Positions 8,535 through 18,500 of a stretch of DNA of 64,000 nucleotides are shown here, in pieces. The stretch covers positions 1 through 64,000 of the forward strand of contig CAZWPO010000012.1 of the NCBI GenBank assembly GCA_964635975.1, read 5' to 3'. The stretch is from UBA5314 sp964635975. GTDB lineage: Bacteria; Bacillota; Syntrophomonadia; Syntrophomonadales; Syntrophomonadaceae. The notes under the pieces are model-generated. The model was not told the origin of the DNA. It searched no databases and worked only from the letters and a program-made list of their open reading frames with translations. Positions within the stretch are counted from its first letter, which is position 1; every line of letters starts with the position of its first letter. The position numbers and the translations under genes were made by a program.

Positions 8535-8588
8535 TCTCAAAATCGTGTGCCGCGAGGCGTGTGGGTTCGAGTCCCACCTCTGGCACCA
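8535..8588 (+). other. attR: 3' half of a tRNA-Leu gene: attachment site of the integrative element
   Basis: The sequence runs from an apparent anticodon loop (TCAAAAT, consistent with CAA), through a long variable arm (GTGCCGCGAGGC), a perfect T arm (GTGGG-TTCGAGT-CCCAC) and the acceptor strand CCTCTGGCA, to an encoded CCA. The 5' half is absent: the bases upstream do not form a D arm or the complementary acceptor strand. This is the classic scar left when an integrase recombines inside a tRNA gene. The intact tRNA-Leu should lie at the other end of the element, probably just left of base 1. Confidence 0.8.
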
Positions 8589-8597
8589 AAGAAAAAT

Positions 8598-8625
8598 AGA
8601 GGGTTTTAGCCCTCTTAATTTTTTG
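8598..8625 (+). terminator. Rho-independent terminator of the tRNA-Leu
   Basis: AGAGGG and CCCTCT form a stem around a short loop, followed by TTAATTTTTT. It directly follows the tRNA 3' end. The same tail plus terminator recurs at 27283-27338 and 29263-29320. Confidence 0.75.
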
Positions 8626-8685
8626 TCTATTTTCAGTTTGAATTTAAAAAAAGAAGCAATATATTCCAAAAAGAGGTAAGTCTTA

Positions 8686-9366
8686 TTATTTTAGCAGTGG
8701 ACACTGGCAGCGAAAACACCTGTCATCCTGGATGTTGTTCAAACTGGCGCAAGCGGTGCAAAATATAATGGCATCCTTTGATTTATCATATTTTTCGTAT
8801 GAATTCAAACCCCTGTGATGCCGAACACGGTCGCCGATCTGGTAGTAGTTAAAAACCGTATCGTCATCATCTGTACTTATATTGTGAATTTTGCCGGTGT
8901 CGCTTTGGATAACGATTATAAATGAAGTATAGTTCTCCCAGTAGTGGTCACTGCCAGATTGACGTTTTCTCTGTTTTTTCTCAATTTTCTTATCAACTAC
9001 CTGTCCATCCCAGGTAGTGCCCATTTTTCTACCTATCGTCTGGAGCAATGCAATGACCATGAACATTCCTCCAATTCCCAGGCCAATATATAGCGCCTCG
9101 GGATTATCCATTTCCGAGCTGGTTTCTCCGTAAATATAAAATCCGGCTACAGCGGCTATGGCTATAATAGATGCGAATATAAAAGACCATCGTTTTGTAT
9201 CTTTGATATATTTAGCAAAAGCCGGATCATGAATTCGGGGCGAAAACCCGATAAGGTTTCTTCCGGTTGTTTTATTAACCTGGTCAGTATTTTCCAGAGC
9301 ACTGCCGCACTCTATGCAAAACCTGATGCTTTTATCTGAATCCGTCCCACATTTGGGGCAAAGCAT
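8686..9366 (-). CDS. Zinc-ribbon membrane protein
   Basis: The 226-residue product begins MLCPKCGTDSDK and has an N-terminal zinc ribbon (CPKC...CIEC). Two transmembrane segments follow at about 60-120, then a soluble domain, and a second zinc ribbon (CTAC...CFRC) ends the protein. The ATG at 9366 is preferred to the GTG at 9375 because AGGAGTG is then well spaced. It is the last gene of the giant-repeat-protein locus. Similar zinc-ribbon headed proteins occur twice more in this locus. Confidence 0.7.
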   Translation of the reverse strand: MLCPKCGTDSDKSIRFCIECGSALENTDQVNKTTGRNLIGFSPRIHDPAFAKYIKDTKRWSFIFASIIAIAAVAGFYIYGETSSEMDNPEALYIGLGIGGMFMVIALLQTIGRKMGTTWDGQVVDKKIEKKQRKRQSGSDHYWENYTSFIIVIQSDTGKIHNISTDDDDTVFNYYQIGDRVRHHRGLNSYEKYDKSKDAIIFCTACASLNNIQDDRCFRCQCPLLK

Positions 9367-9411
9367 ATATCTCACTCCTTTTAGCTGCAGTTGCTATAGA
9401 TTATATCAGCT

Positions 9412-11313
9412 CTATCGGCCTCCATAGCTGGAACCGCCGCTGCCTCCTCCGCCGCCGGAAGAGAAACCTCCGCCACCCCCTGAACCAGATGATGATTTGC
9501 TTGCTGCCTTGCCTGCCGATTTGATTGCGCTCTCTACAATGCTACCAATATCGCTGAAAGAATCCTGGAATGAATTAAAACCATGCCAGGCTCCGTAAGT
9601 ATACCAACCATATCCAAAACGGTGATCGCCGTCCTGCAGGTTAGGAAATACCAGTTCCAACTGGCTTATTACTTCCCGTGCAACTCCCAGTGAAACTGCA
9701 TATACCAGAAAATGCTCCCAAATAATGAGGCTCGGTATTTCGTGTCTTTGCATCTGTGAAAAATGCAATAGGAAGCGCCGGAAAGCCTGCCAGCGTACGA
9801 AGTCTTCCTGTCCGGACGGTGATCTGCGTTTAAACAGGCGGGGAACGACTCCCAAAATAGTCCCTGCAAGCAGTAACCCAGCTCCTAGTATGGCCTTTTC
9901 AGATACAACCATGGCGCCTATCGTGAAAAGCGCCAGACCTCCTAATACCGTAAACAAAGGCATATTACCACTGTTTTCAAAAAACTCCACCTCTTCACCC
10001 CGTGAGCTTACCGTGGCAGTCCAACCCTGCCAGAAGGCATAGAATGCTTCCCCATATTTTTTTGTGAATCTTTCTATGTCGTCCAGGTACAGAAAACCAT
10101 TACCACCCGCAATAGTATAGTGTAGATAATCCAGTAATTCGCGCTCGTGGTCAATCAAACTGGCTTCCCCGGGCTTCCTCATGCCAGCAGGATCAGGCGG
10201 GAGCAGAAAGGTGAGACGATATCTTGTTACCTCTTTAGTGCCCAATAACTTGCGCACTTCCTGTCTTTCTTCTTCAATCAAAATAAACTTGCGGCGGGCC
10301 AGATCCATTATGGTGGCTGTAAAATCTCGAGCTTGTAACTTCCTATGGTTCCATAGTAAACCCAGTTCAGCCGGGCTATAATTAGCCGGCAGTTCGCGGT
10401 AATAAGAACCGTCGAATTGGGTTGGATAAGGTCTTCCGTATTTGCGCCAAAGGAAAAATACAGCCCCCAGGGCTACTATTACAAGAAGAAAAGACCCCAC
10501 AATCTCCGCCCGGGCCAACCAGCGTTCACGATTGGCATCATCTGCCCATTTCTCTTCCTCAGCCAGTATGCCGGATAAAGCGTTCTTCCCGCTTTGAACA
10601 CTTGCGGGCGCGTTAGGGAATAAAGTCAAAGGCGTGACTACCCGCCCCTCTACGAACGTATAGGCGGGCAGGTTTTTGGTCTGCCAGGTGACCACATTGG
10701 GCGCAGTAAAATTAACTTCGCCCTGCAAAGGTCCATGTCCCCAGATTCTAATATCTTTACCCTGCTGATATTCTTTGGCGCCCACGGGCAGTTTCAGGTT
10801 TACCTTTACTTCGCCAATCTTCTCCGCATTTTTGTTTCCAATAAACTTGCGGTATAACTCGGCAACATCATTATGCATCTTAACCGCATTAATTACCCGG
10901 TAGCTTACATTAAAAACGCGCTTTTCATCCTTTGCCTCCATACTCCAGTCAATCGTGAGATTATTGCTCTCCTTCTTGAGCAAGTAAGTACCGGGAGGGC
11001 CGTATTCTTTCCCCGAATTATATTTGTATGGCTTGCCGTTCTCATAGACTACTACATCCTGAATAGTGGTGGTATCCAGGGGTATGCTTATAAAAAACCC
11101 CTTCCACTGGCCAGAAAAATCTATAGTCAGCTTTTCCGTAACCTGCAAAGAGGCGTCCGGTAGAGCCTCGGCTTCTATCTCGACCCGCTCCATCTTAAAA
11201 CTACGATCGGCCGCCCGGGCGATATCAACAAATACCGCCAAGGGCAGACTTAAGGCCATTATTAATAAAATCAACCTGCTTATCCAATTGAAACCAGATA
11301 TATTTTTTTTCAT
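9412..11313 (-). CDS. DUF2207-family membrane protein
   Basis: This 633-residue protein has a signal peptide (residues 1-34, ending IARA), an extracellular DUF2207 domain (about 40-250), a transmembrane helix near 270, a cytoplasmic part, two more membrane segments near 455-490, and a Gly/Ser-rich tail ending GGSSYGGR, which is typical of the family. Members are usually encoded beside LemA proteins, as here. Their exact function is unknown; they are thought to be membrane stress or surface-associated proteins. Confidence 0.85.
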   Translation of the reverse strand: MKKNISGFNWISRLILLIMALSLPLAVFVDIARAADRSFKMERVEIEAEALPDASLQVTEKLTIDFSGQWKGFFISIPLDTTTIQDVVVYENGKPYKYNSGKEYGPPGTYLLKKESNNLTIDWSMEAKDEKRVFNVSYRVINAVKMHNDVAELYRKFIGNKNAEKIGEVKVNLKLPVGAKEYQQGKDIRIWGHGPLQGEVNFTAPNVVTWQTKNLPAYTFVEGRVVTPLTLFPNAPASVQSGKNALSGILAEEEKWADDANRERWLARAEIVGSFLLVIVALGAVFFLWRKYGRPYPTQFDGSYYRELPANYSPAELGLLWNHRKLQARDFTATIMDLARRKFILIEEERQEVRKLLGTKEVTRYRLTFLLPPDPAGMRKPGEASLIDHERELLDYLHYTIAGGNGFLYLDDIERFTKKYGEAFYAFWQGWTATVSSRGEEVEFFENSGNMPLFTVLGGLALFTIGAMVVSEKAILGAGLLLAGTILGVVPRLFKRRSPSGQEDFVRWQAFRRFLLHFSQMQRHEIPSLIIWEHFLVYAVSLGVAREVISQLELVFPNLQDGDHRFGYGWYTYGAWHGFNSFQDSFSDIGSIVESAIKSAGKAASKSSSGSGGGGGFSSGGGGGSGGSSYGGR

Positions 11314-11331
11314 AATTCAAGAAGCCCCTTT

Positions 11332-11889
11332 TTAGAAATTGACCTGTACATTTTGCCTGGCTTCGTTTTCACCATGAAGAGAAAAATAATCAACCATCTG
11401 GAAGCCCAGCATACCAGCAACCAGGTTAGCCGGAAACAGTTCTATTCTGGTGTTAAAATTCTGTACAGTATCGTTGTAAAACTGGCGGGAAAACGCAATC
11501 TTGTTTTCGGTATCACTGAGTTCGTTCTGCAGTTGCAGGAAATTGGTGTTGGCTTTTAGTTCAGGATAGGCCTCTGCCACAGCAAACAGCGATTTTAATG
11601 CTCCGCTTAAAGAGTTTTCGGCTTGAGCCTGTTCCCCGAGGTTACCGGCATTCATAGCCATGTTCCTGGCTTGAGTGACTCTTTCCAGGACGTCTTTTTC
11701 ATGCCCGGCATAGCCCTTAACCGAATTCACTAAATTTGGTATTAGATCGTATCGCCTCTTTAGCTGCACATCTACCTGAGACCAGGAGTTTTGAACTCTT
11801 TGCCGTAACTTCACCAAATTATTGTAGGTAGCTATAAAGAATAACCCCACTCCAAGAAGCACTACCGCTAAAACAATGATTCCAACCAT
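11332..11889 (-). CDS. lemA: LemA family protein
   Basis: This 185-residue protein has an N-terminal membrane helix (GIIVLAVVLLGVGLFFIA) and the LemA signature: YNNLVKLRQRVQNSWSQV, LKRRYDLIPNLVNSVKGYA and FSRQFYNDTVQNFN. The ATG at 11889 follows GGGAGGAGAG; a longer in-frame form to 11934 is less likely. LemA and DUF2207 genes are adjacent in many bacteria. The biochemical role is not known. Confidence 0.92.
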   Translation of the reverse strand: MVGIIVLAVVLLGVGLFFIATYNNLVKLRQRVQNSWSQVDVQLKRRYDLIPNLVNSVKGYAGHEKDVLERVTQARNMAMNAGNLGEQAQAENSLSGALKSLFAVAEAYPELKANTNFLQLQNELSDTENKIAFSRQFYNDTVQNFNTRIELFPANLVAGMLGFQMVDYFSLHGENEARQNVQVNF

Positions 11890-11978
11890 AATTTCTCTCC
11901 TCCCTTTTACTATGGATGCTGCCCAATCTTCCATTAAGTCAACTAAGATGTAATCTGCTTCTTTGTACGCGACTACAA

Positions 11979-13232
11979 TTACATAAACATGGAAAATCCC
12001 TCTATTTCTTTGCTTTCCTGGTTTATACTGATACCCGCTGCCCGGAGGCTATCCGGCACCCGCTCGAAATTTTTAATTATGGTTCCTCCCATTTGATTAG
12101 TAAACCATATATATAAGGGTTTGCCGCTCTTGCCGCGAATTTCCAACCCGTTATAGGTTGCACTGGCTGCCAGCAAAGCACTGCCCGCCGGTTGGGTGGA
12201 AGTCCGCCCGCCTGCTATGGATAAGAAGGCCATAGTCAAAAGCAGCTTGCGAAACCAACCTGGATTCCTTAAGGACACCAGATTAACCGAAGTTATTTGA
12301 TCATAGCGACATACCCGAATACCTTTAAAAGTAATCAGGTAAAGTGCTTCAGGAGTCAATTCAATGCGGTAGGATGCATGCCAAGCATTATAATAAAGCA
12401 ATATAACACTAAAGAAGGCCAGAAACCACATAACAACGCTGATAGGCCACATTCCGGTAATAGCTTGCACCGTCCCGCCGTTGACTAATAAGGGCAGCCC
12501 ATAAAAAGGCAACAAAAGTATCAACGCAACAATATCCCCTGCCAGCATACTCCCCGCGGAGTATGCAATATCCTCCCGCTCTTTCCTGCGGCGAGGCAGG
12601 AATATATAGAGCAGCAAACCCAAGGCCATGACCCCGATACCGATATTGCGATAAGGGTGATAAAGCCAACCAGGCGCCACCCGGTATGGCTGGGACATAG
12701 CCGATACACTGCTGCTGTAATCCTGGTAGCTCATCAAAAAATAGGCTGTTTTGCCGCCTGCAGTGGCACTTACATAAATACTAGCCCCGCCTTCTGGGAT
12801 AAGCCCCCACTTTGCCCAAGGTATTTCGTTTGGTTTAAAATAGACCGCCACCGGCCCCGATGGCTTCCAGAAAGAGTCTTTGTCCTCTTCACTAACTCGG
12901 TTGCCGTATGATGATTTTTCATATTGCCCGCTGCTGGCCAGCTGCACCTGGTAAAAAGTGTCCCACCATTGAATGGGCTCCACTGCCATCACTTCGCCGC
13001 CGGTTTTTTCCTCAATATAGTCGGCCAGCGGCAGTTGATTCAGCCGTTTATCTTCCTTTGAGACATATCCGCTAATCGACTTTATTTCATCGGCCTGCTC
13101 CTGCTTCCAGTCTATCGTGGTTATACTGATCATAGCCGGGGTAACATAGAAAAATAGTGCCAGACCTATCAAAATACCCAAAAGTAAAGCAACGCGCCGC
13201 CACAATTCCATCCGGTCTGAAACTTCCGACAT
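11979..13232 (-). CDS. Multi-pass membrane protein of unknown function
   Basis: The 417-residue product has a membrane helix near residues 13-32, a long extracytoplasmic region, further membrane segments near 195-215 and 235-295, and a C-terminal cytoplasmic domain that looks like a small PH-like beta domain (IELTPEALYLITFKGIRVCRYDQITSV). I do not recognise the N-terminal region. It lies between the LemA gene and a zinc-ribbon gene on the same strand and probably belongs to the same operon. Confidence 0.65.
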   Translation of the reverse strand: MSEVSDRMELWRRVALLLGILIGLALFFYVTPAMISITTIDWKQEQADEIKSISGYVSKEDKRLNQLPLADYIEEKTGGEVMAVEPIQWWDTFYQVQLASSGQYEKSSYGNRVSEEDKDSFWKPSGPVAVYFKPNEIPWAKWGLIPEGGASIYVSATAGGKTAYFLMSYQDYSSSVSAMSQPYRVAPGWLYHPYRNIGIGVMALGLLLYIFLPRRRKEREDIAYSAGSMLAGDIVALILLLPFYGLPLLVNGGTVQAITGMWPISVVMWFLAFFSVILLYYNAWHASYRIELTPEALYLITFKGIRVCRYDQITSVNLVSLRNPGWFRKLLLTMAFLSIAGGRTSTQPAGSALLAASATYNGLEIRGKSGKPLYIWFTNQMGGTIIKNFERVPDSLRAAGISINQESKEIEGFSMFM

Positions 13233-13290
13233 CTTAAGTCCTCCTTTTATTGGACTTATTGTGTGTCAAGAGGACAGTCTCTTGGCACAT

Positions 13291-14334
13291 TTAATTCTGG
13301 GTCTGATAGTCCCCAATATTGTAATAATTGGGAGACCACTTTTTCACAATGGCTGCCGCCTGGGCTGAATCTATTGAAGTTAAACCAATCAATTTATAAT
13401 AATCCACTGTTTTGCCCGGATTTTTGACCAGAACACTGCCCCGGCCCGGAGAATAATAGGTGATAGATTGAAATCCCACCGCCTGGTTGTCTTCCTTCAC
13501 CAGCAAACAGTCCTCGAAAGTGGCAAATCCCAGGTTCAAATTTACACCCATTTCAAGCACAGTCCAGGTAATCTTGCCAGCATTATTCTGGTAGTTCCAG
13601 GTTTTCCCGACGGCTAAATTATTTTTTAGGACCGGGATGATCTCATTGGGAGTCTGATCCAGAATATAATAGGTCCCATCCGACCGCTCAACATAATGAA
13701 AACCATAGCCGAAGGCTTCTCCCTGCTCCACTCCGGTTTCCACTTCGCTCACCCGAACTGCTTCATTGGCAACTACCCTGGCGCTGATGCGCTCAACCAC
13801 TCCCGCCATTCCATCCGGGTAATTGACGGAAAATGTGCACTTGAGTCCCGGTTCCGACAGGTAGGTAGAAGCCCGGCTTAAATCAACCGCAGCTGCCTTA
13901 GTTGTAGTCGCTGGTTGGGCGGCAGGGACTGTCGTCACTTGATTCTGATTTGCAGATGGTACGGTGGCCATTTTCCCCAGATCTTCGCCGCGGGAAAGCC
14001 ACCAGTAAGCTCCCCCGCCCCCCATTAATAGCACGGCCAGCAAGAACACTATGATCAATAGTGCATTTTTACTACCCCCGGTCTTAACACCCAGCGGCTG
14101 AGAAGGTCCCCTGGCAGGCATAGGTTGCCCTCCGGCAGACTGATATGCTGCCGGCTTAAGCGCAGTCTGCTGATGTAAGGCAGCAGGCAACGGATCAGCC
14201 TGAGCTGGTAGCTTTTCTACTCTAGGCGAAGGCGACGGCGCCAAAGATTCAGTATCAAAGCCGCAATCGCCGCAGAACCTGTCGTTTGGCACTAGTACTG
14301 CTCCGCAAGCAGGACAAAACTTCAGGTCACTCAC
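13291..14334 (-). CDS. Zinc-ribbon, single-pass membrane protein with extracytoplasmic domain
   Basis: The protein starts with a zinc ribbon (FCPACGAVLVPNDRFCGDCG). A Pro/Ala-rich linker follows, then one membrane helix (ALLIIVFLLAVLLMGGGGAYWWL) near residues 92-114, an Ala/Thr/Gln linker and a C-terminal extracytoplasmic domain of about 190 residues. The C-terminal domain (SEPGLKCTFSVNYPDG...) is not recognised. The architecture of cytoplasmic zinc ribbon plus exported sensor-like domain is shared with other proteins of this locus. Confidence 0.65.
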   Translation of the reverse strand: MSDLKFCPACGAVLVPNDRFCGDCGFDTESLAPSPSPRVEKLPAQADPLPAALHQQTALKPAAYQSAGGQPMPARGPSQPLGVKTGGSKNALLIIVFLLAVLLMGGGGAYWWLSRGEDLGKMATVPSANQNQVTTVPAAQPATTTKAAAVDLSRASTYLSEPGLKCTFSVNYPDGMAGVVERISARVVANEAVRVSEVETGVEQGEAFGYGFHYVERSDGTYYILDQTPNEIIPVLKNNLAVGKTWNYQNNAGKITWTVLEMGVNLNLGFATFEDCLLVKEDNQAVGFQSITYYSPGRGSVLVKNPGKTVDYYKLIGLTSIDSAQAAAIVKKWSPNYYNIGDYQTQN

Positions 14335-14350
14335 ATTCCGTCACTCCTCT

Positions 14351-15466
14351 TTATAGCGCTATACCACAGCCAGTACAGAATTTCTTGCCTGGTCTGATTT
14401 CGGTGCCGCACTGACCACAGAATTTAGTATGGGGGGCGCTGCCCTCAGCAGTTTTAACTTTCCCAACAACATTGCCAGTTGCTTTCTGTAATGCCTCCAT
14501 CCATTTTGCCAGGGTTTGGGCAAGCTCTGTAGCAGTACTGGCCTGATGGCGGAAACGTGTATCTCCATTAGCCTGGATTTCAAAGGAGAAAAGATGATTG
14601 GCAAATGCGGTTGGAGCCAGGAATACCCGGGAAAGATTACGTTCCTCACCATTAATCACAGCAGTCGCCTGCCAAGCGATGGAACCCATCCAACTGCTTA
14701 TAAATTCTGTTCCCATTATCCTGGCCCTTTCAGCCAGAGTCAAAATCGCTTCATCACTGGTGATAAAGCCCAATTCCTCAAGCTGCTTTATATGTTCAGG
14801 TTTTAATGCGATACTGCTGTTTTTCAGGCCGGGTGTAATTTCAAACATGGTGGGCAGAAGCCACCTTTTATCCTTACTGGCTAATGAACGCTTTAATAGC
14901 TGCACAAAATCCTTAGTCGTTAATGATGAACTCACTTCGCTGCCATAATCCAGCATACTTTCCATATATGATCGACGGTAAATATCTATACAGTGCAATG
15001 CACAGACTAAGACTTCGGTTTCCATAATATTCGGAAATACTACTTTATAATCGCCCATACCCTGGGTAGCATATACACCGGACCACCATGCCAGAAACGA
15101 CTCCCAATCATTAAACAGCAAGAGCAGTAAATCTTCCTCAGAGTTCACAAACTGCGCTAACACGGCTTTATCATCATTTGATAGCAGGACGTAATATTTA
15201 TCATCAGCAGAACCTGCCCCACCTTTATTGAAGTATATTTTTAAATCTGGCTCCAATAACAACCTGGCAATCCGCGGCAAATTGGGACTATCCGATAGTG
15301 CTTTAAACCATGAGGAGGGACTGCTGATTGCCGCCTGTTCAGCATTATAACTAAAAGGCGAAAGACTATTCCCGGTTAGGCCCGAGCGTCTGAATAAATG
15401 GTCAATATCCCCAGGTGCCAGCTTGAAAACATCGGTGCCGGCCAGAACATTCTCATTAATATCCAT
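14351..15466 (-). CDS. Hypothetical protein with C-terminal zinc ribbon
   Basis: The 371-residue product is soluble. Most of it is an unrecognised alpha/beta domain. The last 25 residues are a zinc ribbon (KFCGQCGTEIRPGKKFCTGC), the mirror image of the N-terminal ribbon in the neighbouring gene 16 bases downstream. It directly follows the giant repeat protein. A cytoplasmic partner of the membrane proteins is plausible; nothing more specific is visible. Confidence 0.65.
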   Translation of the reverse strand: MDINENVLAGTDVFKLAPGDIDHLFRRSGLTGNSLSPFSYNAEQAAISSPSSWFKALSDSPNLPRIARLLLEPDLKIYFNKGGAGSADDKYYVLLSNDDKAVLAQFVNSEEDLLLLLFNDWESFLAWWSGVYATQGMGDYKVVFPNIMETEVLVCALHCIDIYRRSYMESMLDYGSEVSSSLTTKDFVQLLKRSLASKDKRWLLPTMFEITPGLKNSSIALKPEHIKQLEELGFITSDEAILTLAERARIMGTEFISSWMGSIAWQATAVINGEERNLSRVFLAPTAFANHLFSFEIQANGDTRFRHQASTATELAQTLAKWMEALQKATGNVVGKVKTAEGSAPHTKFCGQCGTEIRPGKKFCTGCGIAL

Positions 15467-15565
15467 AATATTACCTCCCTTGTCTGCTCACTTTGTTTCA
15501 TATTTGTCAAAGCACTTCCTTCGAGAAGTACTCTTATATGATTGAATCATTTGTCCACAAATCCA

Positions 15566-18500
15566 TTATCCCATGGAAACGAAGCCCTTCACCGCATCAG
15601 ACCAGCGTTCGAGAAACTTTGTAGGAATATAAGTGCGTATGTTTCCCTGGGGATCACAGTATGTTAAGACCATGCCTGTTCCCTCCGGGGCCGGTGTCAT
15701 CAAGATTTTATCTCTCATATCGGCGGGATTGATTAGTTCGCCCTGGGGGGTTAGATACTGTGTCTGCCCCCCGGGTCCTCTTCTGATCCGCACATCCACC
15801 AGATTTTGATCAGCAATACGAACGGTCTGGGTGTTGGTAAATTCGTAGGCAGGTACCCCGGCTTTTGGCGGAGCGGCATATACAGCTCCACTTTCTCCTG
15901 CTGCCAGATGATTATCCTTCATGGCCCCTCTTAATCTCTCAAGATCCATATTTATATGAGCATGACTATCTATCTCAGCCTGCTTTCCTGGTTGCGCATA
16001 ATATTCATTTGCTTGAGGAACGCTGCTTGTTGCAGGCCCTGTCTTGACGGATCCTTCATCCGCTCCTTTCGCTTTGCCAGTCGCATCCGCTGCATCATCA
16101 GCTCCACTGGAAGGCGCCTTTCCCGGGCCATCAGGAGCATCGGGGCCGCCAGATGCTGCCTTTCCAACTTCATGGGAGCCATCCGCAGCCTTGGGTCCAT
16201 CCCCCCCGCTCACTGTTTTGCGCGCACCATCCGTTAGATCGTCGCCGCTTCCCGGAGCGGTTTTTCCTGTTCCTTTACCAGCATCATCAGCTCCATGGAA
16301 AGGCGTTTTTTCTGCTTTATCAGGGCTAGCGGAAGCTGCTTTTGCAGCTTTGCCGGAGCCATCCGGAGTTTTGGAGCCATCCCCGGCACTACCGCCTCTG
16401 GCTATATCGTCGCCGCTGCCGGAGGCTGCTTTACCCGTTCCTTTGCCTAGATCATCTCCGCTGCCGGAAGCCGCCTTACCTGCTCCTTTTGCTATATCAT
16501 CACTGGAACCGGCAATTTCCCGGCCTACACCTTTAGCTGACTTTTCTATGGCCTCTTCAGCTGCATCGCCACCCAACTCGGTTAAGCGTTTATTGATTTG
16601 TTTCAGGGTCTCATCTGCGCCTTCCTTGCTTACCAATCCCAACCCCCGGCTGGTAATTTGATCAGCTTTCATAATTTTTAGCAGTCCCTTTTCAAGAAAG
16701 TCAGCAGCTTTATTTGTAAACACCGGAAATCTCTCCAGCATTTCCCGCATTAAAGTTCCTCCGGCAGCACCAGCGAGGTACCCAATTTCCTCACCTAAAA
16801 CAAGCAGGCCGATCGCTTTGGAAACTGCCTGGAAGTCCGATTCTCCCTTATTTATGGAGTCCTTGATGCGATACATGGCTTCTGCCACCGTCAAGGCTCC
16901 GTCCATCGCAACTTGTGCCCCGAGCTGTCCCACAAGCGCAGTTCCGCCGGTAGCGCCTACAATCATAATTCGGGCACCCATTCCCAGCCAGGAGGTGCTG
17001 CCATCAGCTTTTTCTCCGGTTACTACTTCCCTGGCTGTTGCGGCATTGGCTTCGAGCGCCCATCCAAGGTTTTTAAACCAATCCTCTTCCCATCGTTCTC
17101 CGGTATCTCCAGCTGTTTTTCCCATTATACGGTTGTCAATAATCTTATTAATTTGCTCCAGTTTATCCTGGTCAACCTCTTTGCCGGCCAGCATATCATC
17201 TTTAAGATTTTGTATGGCCTTGTCAACATCGCCCGGTCCACCCGGTTCGCCAATGTTATATTTATCTGCCGCTTTCTGCATTTGCTCCAGCCTCTGCCAA
17301 TCGTCCAACGATTTTTTAATCGCCTTGCTGTTGGCATCCTGACGCTGCTTCATTTTTTCAATATCTTCCACAATGCGACGGTTGTCTTCAGCAAGATCAT
17401 CTTGCCACTGCTCAAATTTGTCAGGGTCAACTGGATTCCCGTTTTCAGTGTTCCGCCACTCTCCCGTCTTGGCATCATATTCTATTTCCAGGCTGCGGCC
17501 ATCAGTTTTACCCACCAGCACCCTCTTTTCCCCATCACGGGGAAATCCATCTGGCGTGGCAGCATCCACTGGTTCCATATCATCCGGCGCTGTCGGAGCA
17601 TCTTTATCTATTCCATGATTTTTCAGAGTATTCATCGGATCTTCTGGGCCAATTACACCGCTATCTTCTGGCGAAGGAACTGTTGGCTTTTCCACCTCTG
17701 GTTGCGGCAACTCATTATTCCATGGTTTTGCCCCATATTTTTCCAGGGTTTTGGGGTACGGTTCTCCCAATTTAGGTTTAGTTGGAACCCATGTAGCGCC
17801 AAAGGGTATGACCTCTTTTTCTCCAAAGGGATCTTGAGTAGATACATTAAACGGATTGCCATCTCCTTCAAAGGGATTCTCACTCCAATGTCTTCCATCG
17901 CGGTTGTATCCATCCGCATTATAACCGCTCCAGTGGTAGCCGTCTTTGCCATAACCCTGTTTGTCATAACCCCAGGGATCATAACCATTGCGGTTGTAGC
18001 CTTCGTAATCAAAGCCTTCCCGGTCAAAACCGTCTTTGTCAACACCATTTTTGTTAAATCCGTTCTTGTCATAACCGTCTTCGTCATAACCTTGCTGCTG
18101 CCGACCTTCCCGGTCAAACCCCTCCCGGTTATAACCGTCTTTATCGTAACCGGCCTTGTCATAGCCCTTACGGTCAAAACCCGCTTTGTCAAAGCCGTCC
18201 CGGCCATAGCCATCAGCATCCCAGCCCTCCCGGTTAAAGCCCTGTTTATCATAACCAGCCGCATTATATCCTTTGGCATCATAACCGCTGCGGTTAAAGC
18301 CTTTGGCGTTATAACCGTTAACATCAAATCCTTCACGATCATAGCCACTACTGTTAAATCCATTCCGACCGTAGCCCTCCCGGTCAAATCCTTCTTTGTT
18401 GTAGCCTTCTTTATCGAATCCCTCTTTGTCAAATCCGACCTTATTGAATCCTTCTTTGTTAAACCCGGTTTTGTCGAAGCCTTCCTTGTTAAAACCATCT

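Noticed and set aside
8535..8588. Complete, functional tRNA-Leu
   Set aside because: No D arm or complementary 5' acceptor strand lies upstream; only the 3' half is present.
8289..8669. Minus-strand 126-codon frame over the tRNA half-site
   Set aside because: It crosses the tRNA T arm and terminator and has no ribosome site; the tRNA features explain the sequence.
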